A stretch of 64,000 nt of DNA. Origin: Psilocybe azurescens. Taxonomy: Eukaryota; Basidiomycota; Agaricomycetes; Agaricales; Agrocybaceae. Position numbers and translations under genes: made by a program. The notes under the pieces were generated by a model that was not told the origin of the DNA, did no database searches, and worked only from the letters and a program-made list of their open reading frames with translations. Location of the stretch: NCBI GenBank assembly GCA_023853785.1, contig JAJIRX010000830.1:24537-88536 (forward strand). Direction: 5' to 3'. Positions 1-10,578 of this stretch are shown here, in pieces (position 1 is the first letter of the stretch; each line of letters starts with the position of its first letter).

Positions 1-7
1 TTTTGTT

Positions 8-3000
8 ATGATTCTGATTACATCATTACCGGAATCATGGGATAATTATACCTCGGCATACCTCGGATCAAGTGGCAACAAGCCGGATCTGAAGTCACAA
101 GAATTAGTCGCTATTTTATTGGAAGAAGATAGGGCGACGGAAGGGGAGAGGAGACTCAATTGGAGGGACCTCTCTACAAGCAAAATCCAAAAATGCGAAG
201 GGCAGCAAGAGAGATAACTCTGATAAAGAGTGTTATAACTGTCACAAGAAAGGCCACATTTCAATGGAATGTTGGGCCAAAGGGGGAGGCCGGGAAGGCC
301 AAGGACCGAAAGGCCGGAGAGGACCAAATCGAGCAGGACGAGCACATCAGGCGCGAGACGAGGTTAATAATTCATTAAATGATGCCTCATACATGTCATC
401 CTACAGCACAAATTCACACAAAAATTCAAAATACGATTGGTTATTGGACTCTGGCACTACATCACATATTTGTACCATACGAGAAGCCTTTTCCGACTAC
501 CACCCATTGACAAATTCCACAATCCGTGGAATTGGACCGAACCCTGCAATTGCGAAAGGTTGCAGAACCGTATTAGTCAATTTCTCCATAAATGGAAATA
601 ATCTCCAACATCAATTACGCAATGTGCTACACGTTCCGGATGCAGATAATTGCTTATTGTCCCTTAGCCGACTTGAAGATAGCGGTGGATGGGTACAATT
701 CAAAGGTGGAAAATGCACTTTACGAGACAAAAATGATCGCATAATTGGAATAGGAAAGAAGAGCAATGGGCTCTATCCACTCAAATGCCGAGCACAATTA
801 CTTGGGCAAGAACGCACCAATTATGCAGCTGTGCAGAAACCAACATGGGATCAATGGCACCGGAAATATGGACACATTGCCATTTCATCACTCGAAAAAT
901 TGGATCACGAGAAAATGGTAAACGGCATGGCCGTGGATCAATCGTCGATCCCATCACAAACGTGTGAAGCTTGTATTCAAGCTAAGCAAACCCACAAACC
1001 TTTTCCGAGTGAAGCTGAGAACCGCTCAGAAATTCCTGGAGAACGTATAATGAGTGATGTATGGGGTCCTGCAGGAGTGAAGTCAATTGGAGGCTTCAAA
1101 TATTATATTTCCTTCACCGATGACTGTACTCGATACAGTACTGTTCTATTTCTAAAGGACAAAACAGAGGCAGCTGATCGGATCAAGGAACATGCCATCA
1201 AAATTGAGCGCCAAATTGGGCGCTACCCAAAATGGATGCGTTTCGACAATGGAAAAGAGCTTGTCAATGCAAAAACTAAAGAATGGGCAGCCTCATGTGG
1301 TATTGAAATAGAAACTTCAGCACCATATTCACCCTCACAAAATGGAGTTGCTGAAAGATTTAACCGCACACACTTGGAATTAGCAAGAGCAATGTTAATT
1401 GCCAAAGATCTACCTTCATTTTTATGGGATGAAGCGGTAGCACATGCTAATTACCTACGGAACCGTGCCCCACACGAGCTCTAAAGGGAAAAACACCTTA
1501 CAAAGCCTGGTTTAAAAAGAAACCAGATGTTTCTCACCTTCGGGAATTTGGATGTGATGTTTGGGTGCTTGATGAGACGGAAAATCTATCAAAATTAAAA
1601 CCAAGGGCAAATAAAATGACCTTTGTAGGTTTTAATGATGGATCAAAGTCTATCAGATATTATGATTCAAAGCACAGAAACATTAAAACATCACGGAATG
1701 TTACCTTCAATGAAAATGACAAGCCTCAAGAGCTCAAAATAGTCACGGAAATTCCTGGTTTGCAGACTGAGGGGGAGTTAGCAAATATTCCAGCCTCGCA
1801 AACCATTCCCCAACCCGAATTTATACCAGAAGAAGCCGAAGAAATTATTCTGGAAAGTCCAGAAGTCTCGAGAACAAATAGATTCCGTGAAAGGACAACC
1901 ACAGATTACAAGAAACTCAATAATCCGAATGCAAGACTTCCAGCACCACGGTTTTCTCAACAAAATATTCCTGCATTGCAATCTAATCAACCGGAACAAT
2001 TATCAGTCATTCCACACGACAGAATACGATATACACCAAGTCCTACTCCTCCTCCCGATGTTTTTAGATCAACAGAATCGTCAAAAGGGAAGCAACGCGA
2101 ACGAGCCAATCTAGCTCGACATCTTACAGATGAAATATTCCTTAAATTGCTAGGAATCCAATCTGAGGATTTTTCCTTCGCAGCTGCTCATTTAGATCCC
2201 TAAATACCTAATTCTGTTGAAGAGGCACTCACAAGTCCCGAAAAGAACGAATGGGAACGTGCTATGTGGGAGGAATTAGATGTCATACATAAAATGGAGA
2301 CTTGGGAGAAAGCTCACATTCCGGAAAATCGAAAACCAATAGGATGCAGATGGGTCTTTACAAAGAAGCGAAACGAACACGGAAAGGTTATCAAATTCAA
2401 AGCTAGAATAGTTGCTCAAGGTTTTTCTCAAAACCTGGCACTGATTATAGCAATGACGGAACCTTTGCTCCTGTAATGCGATTTGAAACCTTACGGACAG
2501 GTTTAGCACTCGCAGCAATTAATGGATGGGACCTTCGTCAATTAGACGTGAAGGGAGCCTATCTAAATGGTCATTTAGAAGAAGAAATTTATATGGAACA
2601 ACCACCCGGTTTTAACGATGGTACAGGGCGAGTATGTCGACTTAAGCGCTCGCTTTATGGACTCAAGCAAGCAGGAAATGTTTGGAACAAAGAATTTAAT
2701 TCTGCAATGAAAGAACTCGGTTTTATTCAACTAAAAACCGATTCCTGCTGCTATCTACGACGAGAAGGAAAAGATTTCGAAATTTTATTGGTCTGGGTCG
2801 ATGATATTATATCTATGGCAACCACAAGCACCCGGAACGACTTAGTAGAAAAAGAACTGGGTGAAAAATTCGAAATCAAAGCTATGGGACGACCAAGCAT
2901 GCTTCTAGGAATGGGTATAACCCAAAATCCAAATAAAAATTCGATTACTCTCTTCCAGACAGCATACATCAATTCCCTACTCAAGAAATTTGGATTGCAA

Positions 3001-3885
3001 GACTGTAATCCAGTCTCCACACCTCTAGATCCAAATGTTAAATTGGATTATGATCAAAAGGAGAAGAACGAACCTCAAGAGTCCGAAGAATTAAATTCCA
3101 AAGCCTCAGCAAGTTATGCAACACTCATAGGATCTTTAATGTACCTATCAATTGGTACACGACCAGATATTGCATATTCAGTGCAGAAACTTGCACAATT
3201 TACGCAGCAACCAATGCGGAAGCACTGGACCGCCGTTAAACGAATATTTCAATACCTTAAAGGTACCCGGACTCATGGATTCACCTACGGCGAGTCAAAC
3301 GATTCATTAATTCCAGAATTAAATATATATTGCGACGCCGATTGGGCAGGCGGAGAGGACCGAAAATCCGTTAGTGGATATGTAGTTACTCTTGCAGGAG
3401 GCGCTGTAGCTTGGAGCTCGAAGAAACAAAGCTCTGTAGCATTATCTACAGCCGAAGCGGAATATGTAGCAGCTACACATGCCGCTAAACAAGTCCTTTG
3501 GCATAGATCTTTATTCAAAGAACTTGAAATTGATCTGCCAAAAACTTCAACAATCTTCTCAGACAATCAAGCAGCCGTTTCGATCGCGCATCACCCAGAA
3601 TTTCATTCCCGAACGAAACATATTGACATATCACTTCATTTCCTACGTGATTTGGTCAAGGAAGGAACATTAAATCTCGTTTATATTAATACACACGAGA
3701 ACCTAGCAGACTTATTTACTAAAGGTCTACCTAGGGCTATCCACCAAGACTTAACCTACGAGATTGGTGTTCTGTCCGAGCAAGGGGAGTGTTGGAATCG
3801 TCCTGACAATGCTCGGACATTCCACATTATTTATTGTAGAATATTAGAGTCTCTTCGAGACTCATCTCTAACTTTCCTTATCTAG
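8..3885 (+). pseudogene. copia Gag-Pol polyprotein, broken in four places
   Basis: Seen in order: a Gag C-terminal piece (8-217); a CX2CX4HX4C zinc knuckle at 231-272; the protease motif DSGTTSH near 450; a GAG-pre-integrase segment with an HxxxxHxxxxC-like region around 860-1000; an integrase core with its three acidic residues in SDVWGP (about 1055), FDNGKEL (about 1245) and QNGVAERFN (about 1350); the RVT_2 reverse transcriptase with QLDVKGAYLNG (about 2540) and the catalytic WVDDI (about 2795, usually YVDD); and RNase H with CDADWAG, STAEAEY and SDNQAA (3330-3570). Breaks: a frameshift near 200 between Gag and the knuckle, a one-base loss near 1480, a TAA at 2201-2203, and a one-base loss near 2435 in an A run. 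The last open frame reads on into the LTR. Confidence 0.92.
3781..3789 (+). other. polypurine tract of the copia element
   Basis: A short purine-rich run (CAAGGGGAG) sits directly against the first base of the LTR. This is the expected position of the plus-strand primer for reverse transcription. Confidence 0.75.
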
Positions 3886-4077
3886 GAATGTTCTCATATA
3901 TTCTAGCATAGCCTTACATAGCCTCAAAGGCTATTTACTTACATAGTAATTAGTAGAATACTGTAGTATATTCCAGTTACAGTAGCTAAAGGTATATAAG
4001 AGCGTCTCGAGGACGCGGAAAATATAAGTTTTAATCAACTATCACTGCACTACTTTACAATAGCAATAATTAACACA
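3790..4077 (+). repeat. 3' LTR of the copia element
   Basis: It begins TGTTGG right after the polypurine tract. It contains a TATA-type box (TATATAAG, 3993-4000) followed by GC-rich sequence, and ends near TAACACA. The start is firm. The end is approximate, because the second LTR is not in the window for comparison. Confidence 0.75.
3993..4000 (+). promoter_or_regulatory. TATA box in the copia LTR
   Basis: TATATAAG lies about 200 bp into the LTR and is followed by a short GC-rich stretch. This is the usual place for the core promoter of a copia LTR. Confidence 0.5.
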
Positions 4078-4277
4078 ATATCCGAAGTATGATCATTAGT
4101 TATTAATATTAATTGCAAAAATAAAAGAGTAAAATCAATGGAAATAAACTCTATGAAATAACAATTAAATGAAACAATAGTTAAATTAACATGGGAGCAA
4201 AGCCTCCCTATAGATACATTTTTGTATTCTGTTCAGTCCGTGGGATGAAATTTCACAGGCACATGTGACATGCACAT

Positions 4278-5060
4278 GTGCCTGGCATCGCCAATTGGCA
4301 CAACAACAATCAAATGAACATGTCCGTCAGACCCCACCCTTTCTTCCAACTACCACCACCACCACCTTGTTGGTTGGAGCCAGGCGACAGCCAACCCAAC
4401 GCGACAGAGGATGACAACGACCACGACGGCCATGCCAACAACAATGACAAAACGAGAACGGGGGCAACAGCTGCGACAACGACAAGGATGGGGATGGCAG
4501 CTGCGACAGCGACGAGGACGGACAGGATGAGGATGAGGACAGGGACAGGGACAATGGCTGCGACAACAATGAGGACAGGGACGGCGGCTGCAACAGCGAC
4601 AAGGATGGGTACGGCAGCTGCAACAGCGACGGGTATGGACACATACAACGACAGCAGCTATGACAACAACAATGCAGAAGACAGCAATGGGTACAAGGAC
4701 AACATGGACAACACGTACAAAGGCAACAACAATGAGAACGGAGACAATGGCAGTGACAGCAATGAGGGCAACGAGAACGGAGACAATGGCTGCGACAGTG
4801 ATGAGGGTGACAGCAACAGGTATGAGGATGGCAAGGATGGCAGCTGCAATGAGGACAAGCACGGCAGCTGCGAGGCTGCGACAGCAATGAGGATGCAAAC
4901 GACAGCGACAGGTACCAACAGGTATGAGGGAAGGCAGCTGCGCCAGCGACAACAAGGGCAAAGATGACGCAGATGGCAGTTGCAAAGACAACACAGACGG
5001 TGGCTGTGAAGACAACAATGAAGGGTACAACATGTACTGACAACCTGACGGACGACGCGT
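4278..5060. repeat. low-complexity GACAAC/GACGAGGAC-type repeat, copy A
   Basis: A degenerate tandem of GAC, AAC, GAG and GGC triplets (for example GGCAGCTGCGACAGCGAC) leaves long open frames on both strands: Asn/Asp/Gly- or Thr/Ala-rich on the plus strand, Val/Ala- or Cys/Pro-rich on the minus. This is what triplet repeats produce, and I do not call a protein. The first ~100 bp (4335-4410: CCACCCCACC..., CCACCACCACC, GGAGCCAGGC...CCAACCC) matches the start of the similar block at 11.94-12.04 kb, so the two are members of one repeat family. Confidence 0.75.
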
Positions 5061-5576
5061 TGAACTACATAGTGTGTGATTTGATATATAAATCGAAAAC
5101 CAAAACACAAACCAGAGAGGAATGGTCTAGACTAGATAAGACGACTCTCTCCCTGTTGAGTTAAAGTGAGGGCTGGCTTTGCCACTAGGTTGTGTAGATG
5201 TATGTGGTCTGAGGAGGGCAGGGACGTATGAAGGAGGAGGAATGGATCAGGGAATATAAAATGCCCTTGAGTATTTACTGGGAGGAAGCAACCCAACTTG
5301 ATTAGGGTAGAACGGTGTGAACGAAGAGTGATGACTGTGGAAGGGCCAAATGACTAGATAAATTGTAGGGATTGATATGGGGGCAGGAGTGAGAATGTAG
5401 TCTTGATCCTAGTGCGCTTCAAGCAAGTCTGCAGTGTCTGCAAAGCTAGAAGTAAAGCCTGCTGGTGGAGTAATGGCTTGAGCGGCCTGGAGTGATAAAT
5501 GATGAAGGATTGTGCGATGTTTTTGATCCAAACCTCAAACAGAACAGTGAGGTGAATGAGGGATGACTAGGGCGAT
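5061..5576. other. no gene recognised
   Basis: No coding pattern, RNA or clear terminal repeats. From about 5509 a ~75 bp unit (GCGATRTT...TGATCCAAA...) appears twice in diverged form, leading into the next repeat. Confidence 0.5.
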
Positions 5577-6829
5577 CGAAGGTGACGACCTAGCGATATT
5601 CTTCATCCAAAAAATCAAAAAACACAGTGAAGCCGGATAAAGGGTGTCTGGAGCGATGGATGAAGATGACAACAAGACCAAAATTGCTGAATAAAATATT
5701 CCGGAGCAACTGAAGCGATGGGGAGTTGAAGATCTTGATGTAGAGGAAGAATGAAGGGTCTGGAGGATGGTAGGATCGAAATGAACTGGACAAAATTCTC
5801 TGTGATGAGAGAACGAGAGTGGTTGGATAGGCTGGTCTAGCCTCTGATGAACGTCTTGAATAACTGGAGTGATTGTTGAATTTCGTGCTGAATATTGATA
5901 GAGATTGATTGAATGCGTGCTTGGAGTGCTGGACTGAGTACTTGATAACTTGAAATCTTTGCTGTGAAGAAAGTTGGGGCTTGTAACTTCCTTGTATTCC
6001 AAGCGATACTAATACATGGTTTATATACCAGAGAACATAGAAAAATATTTAAAAGAGATCAAGCGTCCAAACTATACTAATCATTCTGTAGAACGACACC
6101 CAGTAGTCCCATCTGTCAACTACATACAATAGATTGAAAGCTGATGGAGTTTAGGAGTGAAAAATAGAAGGATGAGTAAGTAAGTAACATAGGATGAGTA
6201 AGAAGTATAAGCAGGATTATGAAAAGCGAAGTGAGATGAGTAAGAAAGAAGCGAAGCTGAGTAAGTACAATAAGCAAGAATGACAAAAGGAAGGAAGGAT
6301 TAATCATATGAAAGTGTCAGACAATAGAAAAGGAGCCAAAATAGCGAACAAGTACCATGCTAATGAATAGAACCAGTCTATTCATGGCACAGCTCAGTCA
6401 TCCATTACCAAGACTGCTGAGTGAGACAAAGATTTGCTGCATATGTGGAATCTAGTTAAGGACCAAATAGTTGTAGATGACCAAATGCTGATGACGATGG
6501 TGATATATGATGCTGTGCAGTGCAGTGCATACTAGGATGGATAGGAATGATGTCCAAGAATAATCTCGCGCATAGCCTTGAGGTTCGAAATAGATAGACG
6601 ATTTAATCATTGATAGGGAATGTAGCTGATCAAATGGTTGAAGTGGAGATTGAAAGTTGGAATGGAGCTTGAAGTGGACTGTGAATGGGCTTTGACATTG
6701 AATATTGAGGATGTGCTTCAGATAAAAATGCAAAATAATAACCCTGGCTTCTGCATGCAATGGGAGTCAAGACAGATGCTCTAAGCTTATAGATAAATCT
6801 CATATCCAATCAAAATTGGTGTATGACAG
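5577..6829. repeat. unnamed interspersed repeat, copy 1
   Basis: About 1.25 kb that recurs in the same orientation as copy 2 (7206-7314 plus 8453-9451). The best-matched part, 5930-6829 against 8560-9451, is nearly identical over about 900 bp, and both copies end at the same bases (GTGTATGACAG). No coding motifs, no TG...CA ends and no transposase were seen, so its class is unknown. Confidence 0.85.
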
Positions 6830-7205
6830 CATACAATGGTAAAGTACTGCTCCCGCCCCCCCTTTTTTATTTTTATTTTTATTTGCTTTTTTATTTGCTT
6901 TTTTCTTCCTTTGTCTTGGCCTCGCATGTAGATAGTAATGTATTAAATAGTTATTAATATACTGTATTCCACTAATCTGAATTTATGTTAAGATTGAATT
7001 TATTTACTGTATCAAGTCCACTGGAGTCCAGTGGACTGCAGTTATCTTAGTCCATATTCACTGTATAGTATAAGATCTACTAAAGTGCAGTGGAATCCAC
7101 TGGAGTCCGCTGGAGTCCACTGGACTCTGTTTACCTTTACACTCAGTATATAGGCAAGTCCAGTGGAGTCCATATGGACTGTGTGGGGGATGGTAAAGTA
7201 CTGGA
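6830..7205. repeat. short palindrome-rich insertion between the two repeat copies
   Basis: The segment holds C-runs and T-runs (6853-6905) and then several palindromes of the TGGAGTCCA type (CCACTGGAGTCCAGTGG near 7018 and relatives to 7175). The words TGGTAAAGTACTG at 6838 and 7190 bound it as direct repeats. It looks like a partial member of the same group as the elements at 7.3 and 11.35 kb. Confidence 0.5.
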
Positions 7206-7314
7206 TTGAAGGTGATAACCTAAGCGATATTCTTCAACCAAAAAATCAAACAACGCAGGAGGCAGATAGAGAGTGACTGGAGTAATGGATGAAGATGACA
7301 ACAAGACCGGTCTC
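7206..7314. repeat. unnamed repeat, copy 2, left part
   Basis: Matches 5577-5690 of copy 1 (AAGGTGA..ACCTA.GCGATATTCTTC and the following CAAAAAATCAAA stretch). Its continuation is cut by the element at 7315-8451. Relative to copy 1, about 145 bp (5690-5835) is missing at the insertion point. Confidence 0.7.
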
Positions 7315-8451
7315 AGTACTTTACAGTGCCCCACGGGTACCGGTCAGAACCACTTGGACCCAGTCAGAACTGATCGGAACCAGTCGGAATCCACTTGGAA
7401 CTGGTCAGAATTTGGTCGGAATTTCATAATGTACTTAATCAGTGTATAATACAATGCTTAGTCAGCATTACATAATAATTGCTTATATAAGCTTATAGAT
7501 AATGTATTGAAATCACATGATATAGTCTGCTTAGTCAGTATTACATAATATTTCTTATATAAGCTCTTAAGTAATCATTCACATCACATGATATTTGTAA
7601 TAAATGCAAAATTATAAAATACACTCTACAGGAATTAAACCAATAGCTTCATATATATTAATTCTATACACACATTACCAACTACACTATTATTGCTTGT
7701 GGTATTATCAACATTTTATGAATTATATACCATTCTTTACAACACCCAATAATGTATTCTGGCACTTCCTCTGAAGCTATACCCACATATTATATATCAA
7801 AATGATCAGAAAATTGAGGGCAATGCATCTGTAATTACACCATCATCAGAATATTATGTCAGCATGTTCAATATACAAAATACTGTAAATTTAAATATAT
7901 ATAGATATTGTAAACTACATTTTGCAACAAAATAGCACTCTGTTAGCTATATATTAATAGTGTTACAATAATAGAAATTAATGGAATACAAAGATTAATT
8001 TTATTCAAGACATTTAGATTATATAAGCACAGATTTATATGAAAAATAGGTATTTCTTTACCAGAAATTTTTAATTTTATATAACTATTATATAAACATA
8101 TTCTCCTCAATTTTACAATTCTAACAATACCAAATTTGTCACAAACTGTTGAGATCTATGTATACTTTTTGTGTTATTACTTGCTGAGCTGTAAATAGTA
8201 TGCTGACATAATATAGTTCCGCTTGGTACCACTCGGATTCCACTCAGAATTGGGTCTAATTGGGTTTCAAATTTGATGAATTCCACTTGGATTCCAGTCA
8301 GATTTTGGTCGGACTTGTTAACAGTGGAACCAGTCGGTACCAGTGGTTCCGATCGGAATCCAGTCGGAAAAATTTGGACATTTTACTGCTAATTTGGCAG
8401 GGACACTGCCAAATAAAATTCCGATCGGTACCTGTGGGGAGTGTAAAGACC
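7315..8451. mobile_element. non-autonomous TIR element with GGTACCGGTCGGAACC-type subterminal repeats
   Basis: The ends are inverted copies: CTTTACAGTGCCCCACGGGT at 7319, and at 8448 (read on the minus strand) CTTTACACTCCCCACAGGT. Both continue into ACCGGTC/ACCGATCGG repeats. Inside each end are repeated TCGGAACC, TCGGAATCC and CACTTGG words; the centre (7430-8210) is AT-rich with no coding motif. A MITE-like or deleted DNA transposon is the best reading. The target duplication is not clear. Confidence 0.7.
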
Positions 8452-8452
8452 T

Positions 8453-9451
8453 CGGCTGGTCTAGCCACTGATGGACATCTTAAATAATGGAGTGCTTGCT
8501 GGATTTCTTGCTGAAAACTGATAATAACTTCTTGGGTGCGTACTGGAGTGCTGATACTGATTACTGATAACTTGAAAACTTTGCTGTGAAGAAAGTTGGG
8601 GCTTGTAACTTTCTTACATTCCAAGCAATACTACTACATGGTTTATATACTAGAAAACATAGAGAAATATTTAAAAGAGATAAAGTGTCCAAACTATACT
8701 AATCTTTCTGTAGAACGACACCCAGTAGTTCCATCTGCCAACTACATACAATAGATTGAAAGCTGATGGAGTTTAGGAGTGAAAAATAGAAGGATGAGTA
8801 AGTAAGTAACATAGGATGAGTAAGAAGTATAAGCAGGATTATGAAAAGCGAAGTGAGATGAGTAAGAAAGAAGCGAAGCTGAGTAAGTACAATAAGCAAG
8901 AATGACAAAAGGAAGGAAGGATTAATCATATGAAAGTGTCAGACAATAGAAAAGGAGCCAAAATAGCGAACAAGTACCATGCTAATGAATAGAACCAGTC
9001 TATTCATGGCACAGCTCAGTCATCCATTACCAAGACTGCTGAGTGAGACAAAGATTTGCTGCATATGTGGAATCTAGTTAAGGACCAAATCATTGTAGAT
9101 GACCAAATGCTGATGACGATGGTGATATATGATGCTGTGCAGTGCTGTGCATACTAGGATGGATAGGAATGATGTCCAGGAATAAGCTGTGCATAGCCTT
9201 GAGGTTTGAAATAGATAGACGATTGAATCATTGATAGGGAATGTAGCTGATCAAAGGGTTGAAGTGGAGATTGAAAGTTGGAATGGAGATTGAAGTGGAC
9301 TGTGAATGGACTTTGACATTGAATATTGAGGGATGTGCTTCAGATAAAAATGCAAAATAATAAACCTGGCTTCTGCATGCAATGGGAGTCAAGACAGATG
9401 CTCTAAGCTTATAGATAAATCTTATATCCAATCAAAATTGGTGTATGACAG
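8453..9451. repeat. unnamed repeat, copy 2, right part
   Basis: Collinear with 5837-6829 of copy 1, with only scattered substitutions. It ends abruptly at 9451, where archaemetzincin-like coding sequence begins, so this copy replaced or cut away the 5' part of that gene. Confidence 0.85.
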
Positions 9452-9778
9452 TGTCTGCTGCACCACAAGCCATGAACTAGGGCACTGCTTTGGGATCAAC
9501 CACTGGATATACTACGCATGCATTGTGCAGGGGAGCTCATGTCTGGTAGAGGATGTCAGACAACTGCTGTATTTGTACCCCATAGATCTTGTGAAGCTGC
9601 TGTGTGCATTAGGGATGATGGAGGAGGTGCGTGATCAGGCGTTGTTAGCCCTCAAAGGTGCAGCCATTTGTGGCCTTTCCAGCATGGATACAAGCATGCG
9701 TGGTATAAAATTACTGGGAAAGATTAATAGTTCCTATTATTCCACACAGAGGTACGAAGACACAATATGAATACCCTA
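9452..9778 (+). pseudogene. archaemetzincin-like (peptidase M54) 3' fragment
   Basis: The frame carries SHELGHCFGINH, the HExxHxxGxxH zinc site of archaemetzincins, a family of small metalloproteases of unclear substrate. It is followed by YYAC and the SSxLVEDxRQ..YLxPxDL pattern of fungal members. The family's Cys after the third His is Trp here, and a Cys of the later CPxx pair is Tyr, so the second zinc site is damaged. All sequence upstream of the active site is missing, because an unrelated repeat abuts it at 9451. The C-terminal part after 9620 looks diverged. I read it as a dead gene fragment. Confidence 0.65.
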
Positions 9779-10578
9779 AGCCTATGTTCAAACAGGATCA
9801 AAATATTTAATTTTGGTTCATGCATAAGCCAGGGCCCAACTTGAGTATACTACTGATGTGAAGTATCGCTCCTCCTGGTTGTCTACCCCTGGGAAGACCA
9901 CAAGACTTGTATTTATTTGGAGCTATTGTGCTCATTTAATGAGATTTGTCTCTAACACCAATAAAATCATCCAAGGCAAATCCTGCCAAGGATTCCTCTA
10001 GGGTAAGTATTAAAATTTGGGCAGATATGATCCAAACAATAGATAATGACTTTGGCAGATGTTTCTACATTTATTCCTGACTCCCACTACCCTCAGATCA
10101 TCAGACTCGGAGGTGATTGCTATTGACATCAATACATGCCTTCAACACAGTAATGTTGATGAAGAGGTTACTATATCACTTTGATTCAGATATATATCCC
10201 AGTTCTTGTCTGCAATGTTATAGGTCAGAGATTTCTGGATAACAATGCTTCAAAGATTGAATGTCTGATGCTGCATACTGTGTGATCATGACACATTAAA
10301 TTTCTTCTCCATTTACATGTTAAACAGAAGCTTGGAGATATGGCTACCATGCTGTGGAATCTCTTCGCACTCAAACCACAGAATAACCACTATCTCTTGA
10401 ACATGAGCATGTGGTACAAGTCAGAAGATGTGTATGTGATTGCTAGATCAGTGGAATATGAAAGTGCATTCGTCATAGTGCTACACTTAAATAGAGGTAA
10501 TTACAACTATGCACCACATTCAAATCACTCCTATCTAGTTGAAAATATTGAAAAATATACAAGAAATATAAGCCCCAC
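9779..10578. other. no gene recognised
   Basis: About 800 bp between the archaemetzincin fragment and the 3' end of the HNH gene. Open frames here (for example the plus-strand frame at 10340-10690) run antisense into the HNH exon and show no domain. Confidence 0.5.

Larger units (their letters stand above)
1..4077 (+). mobile_element. Ty1/copia LTR retrotransposon, 5' part outside the window, decayed
   Basis: The domain order gag zinc knuckle, aspartic protease, integrase, reverse transcriptase, RNase H is the copia (Pseudoviridae-type) order. It is followed by a polypurine tract and one LTR. The 5' LTR and the start of gag lie outside the window. The coding region is broken by at least three single-base frameshifts and one internal stop, so this copy cannot make a full polyprotein. 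It is an old copy or one with sequence errors. Confidence 0.93.

Noticed and set aside
4310..5110. Several overlapping long open frames in the low-complexity block
   Set aside because: Triplet repeats without stops open frames on both strands; the Cys-, Val- or Thr-rich products are not credible proteins.
5577..9451. Two direct repeats considered as LTR pair of a retrotransposon
   Set aside because: The interval holds no gag or pol, no primer site or polypurine tract, and the repeats lack TG...CA ends; two independent insertions fit better.
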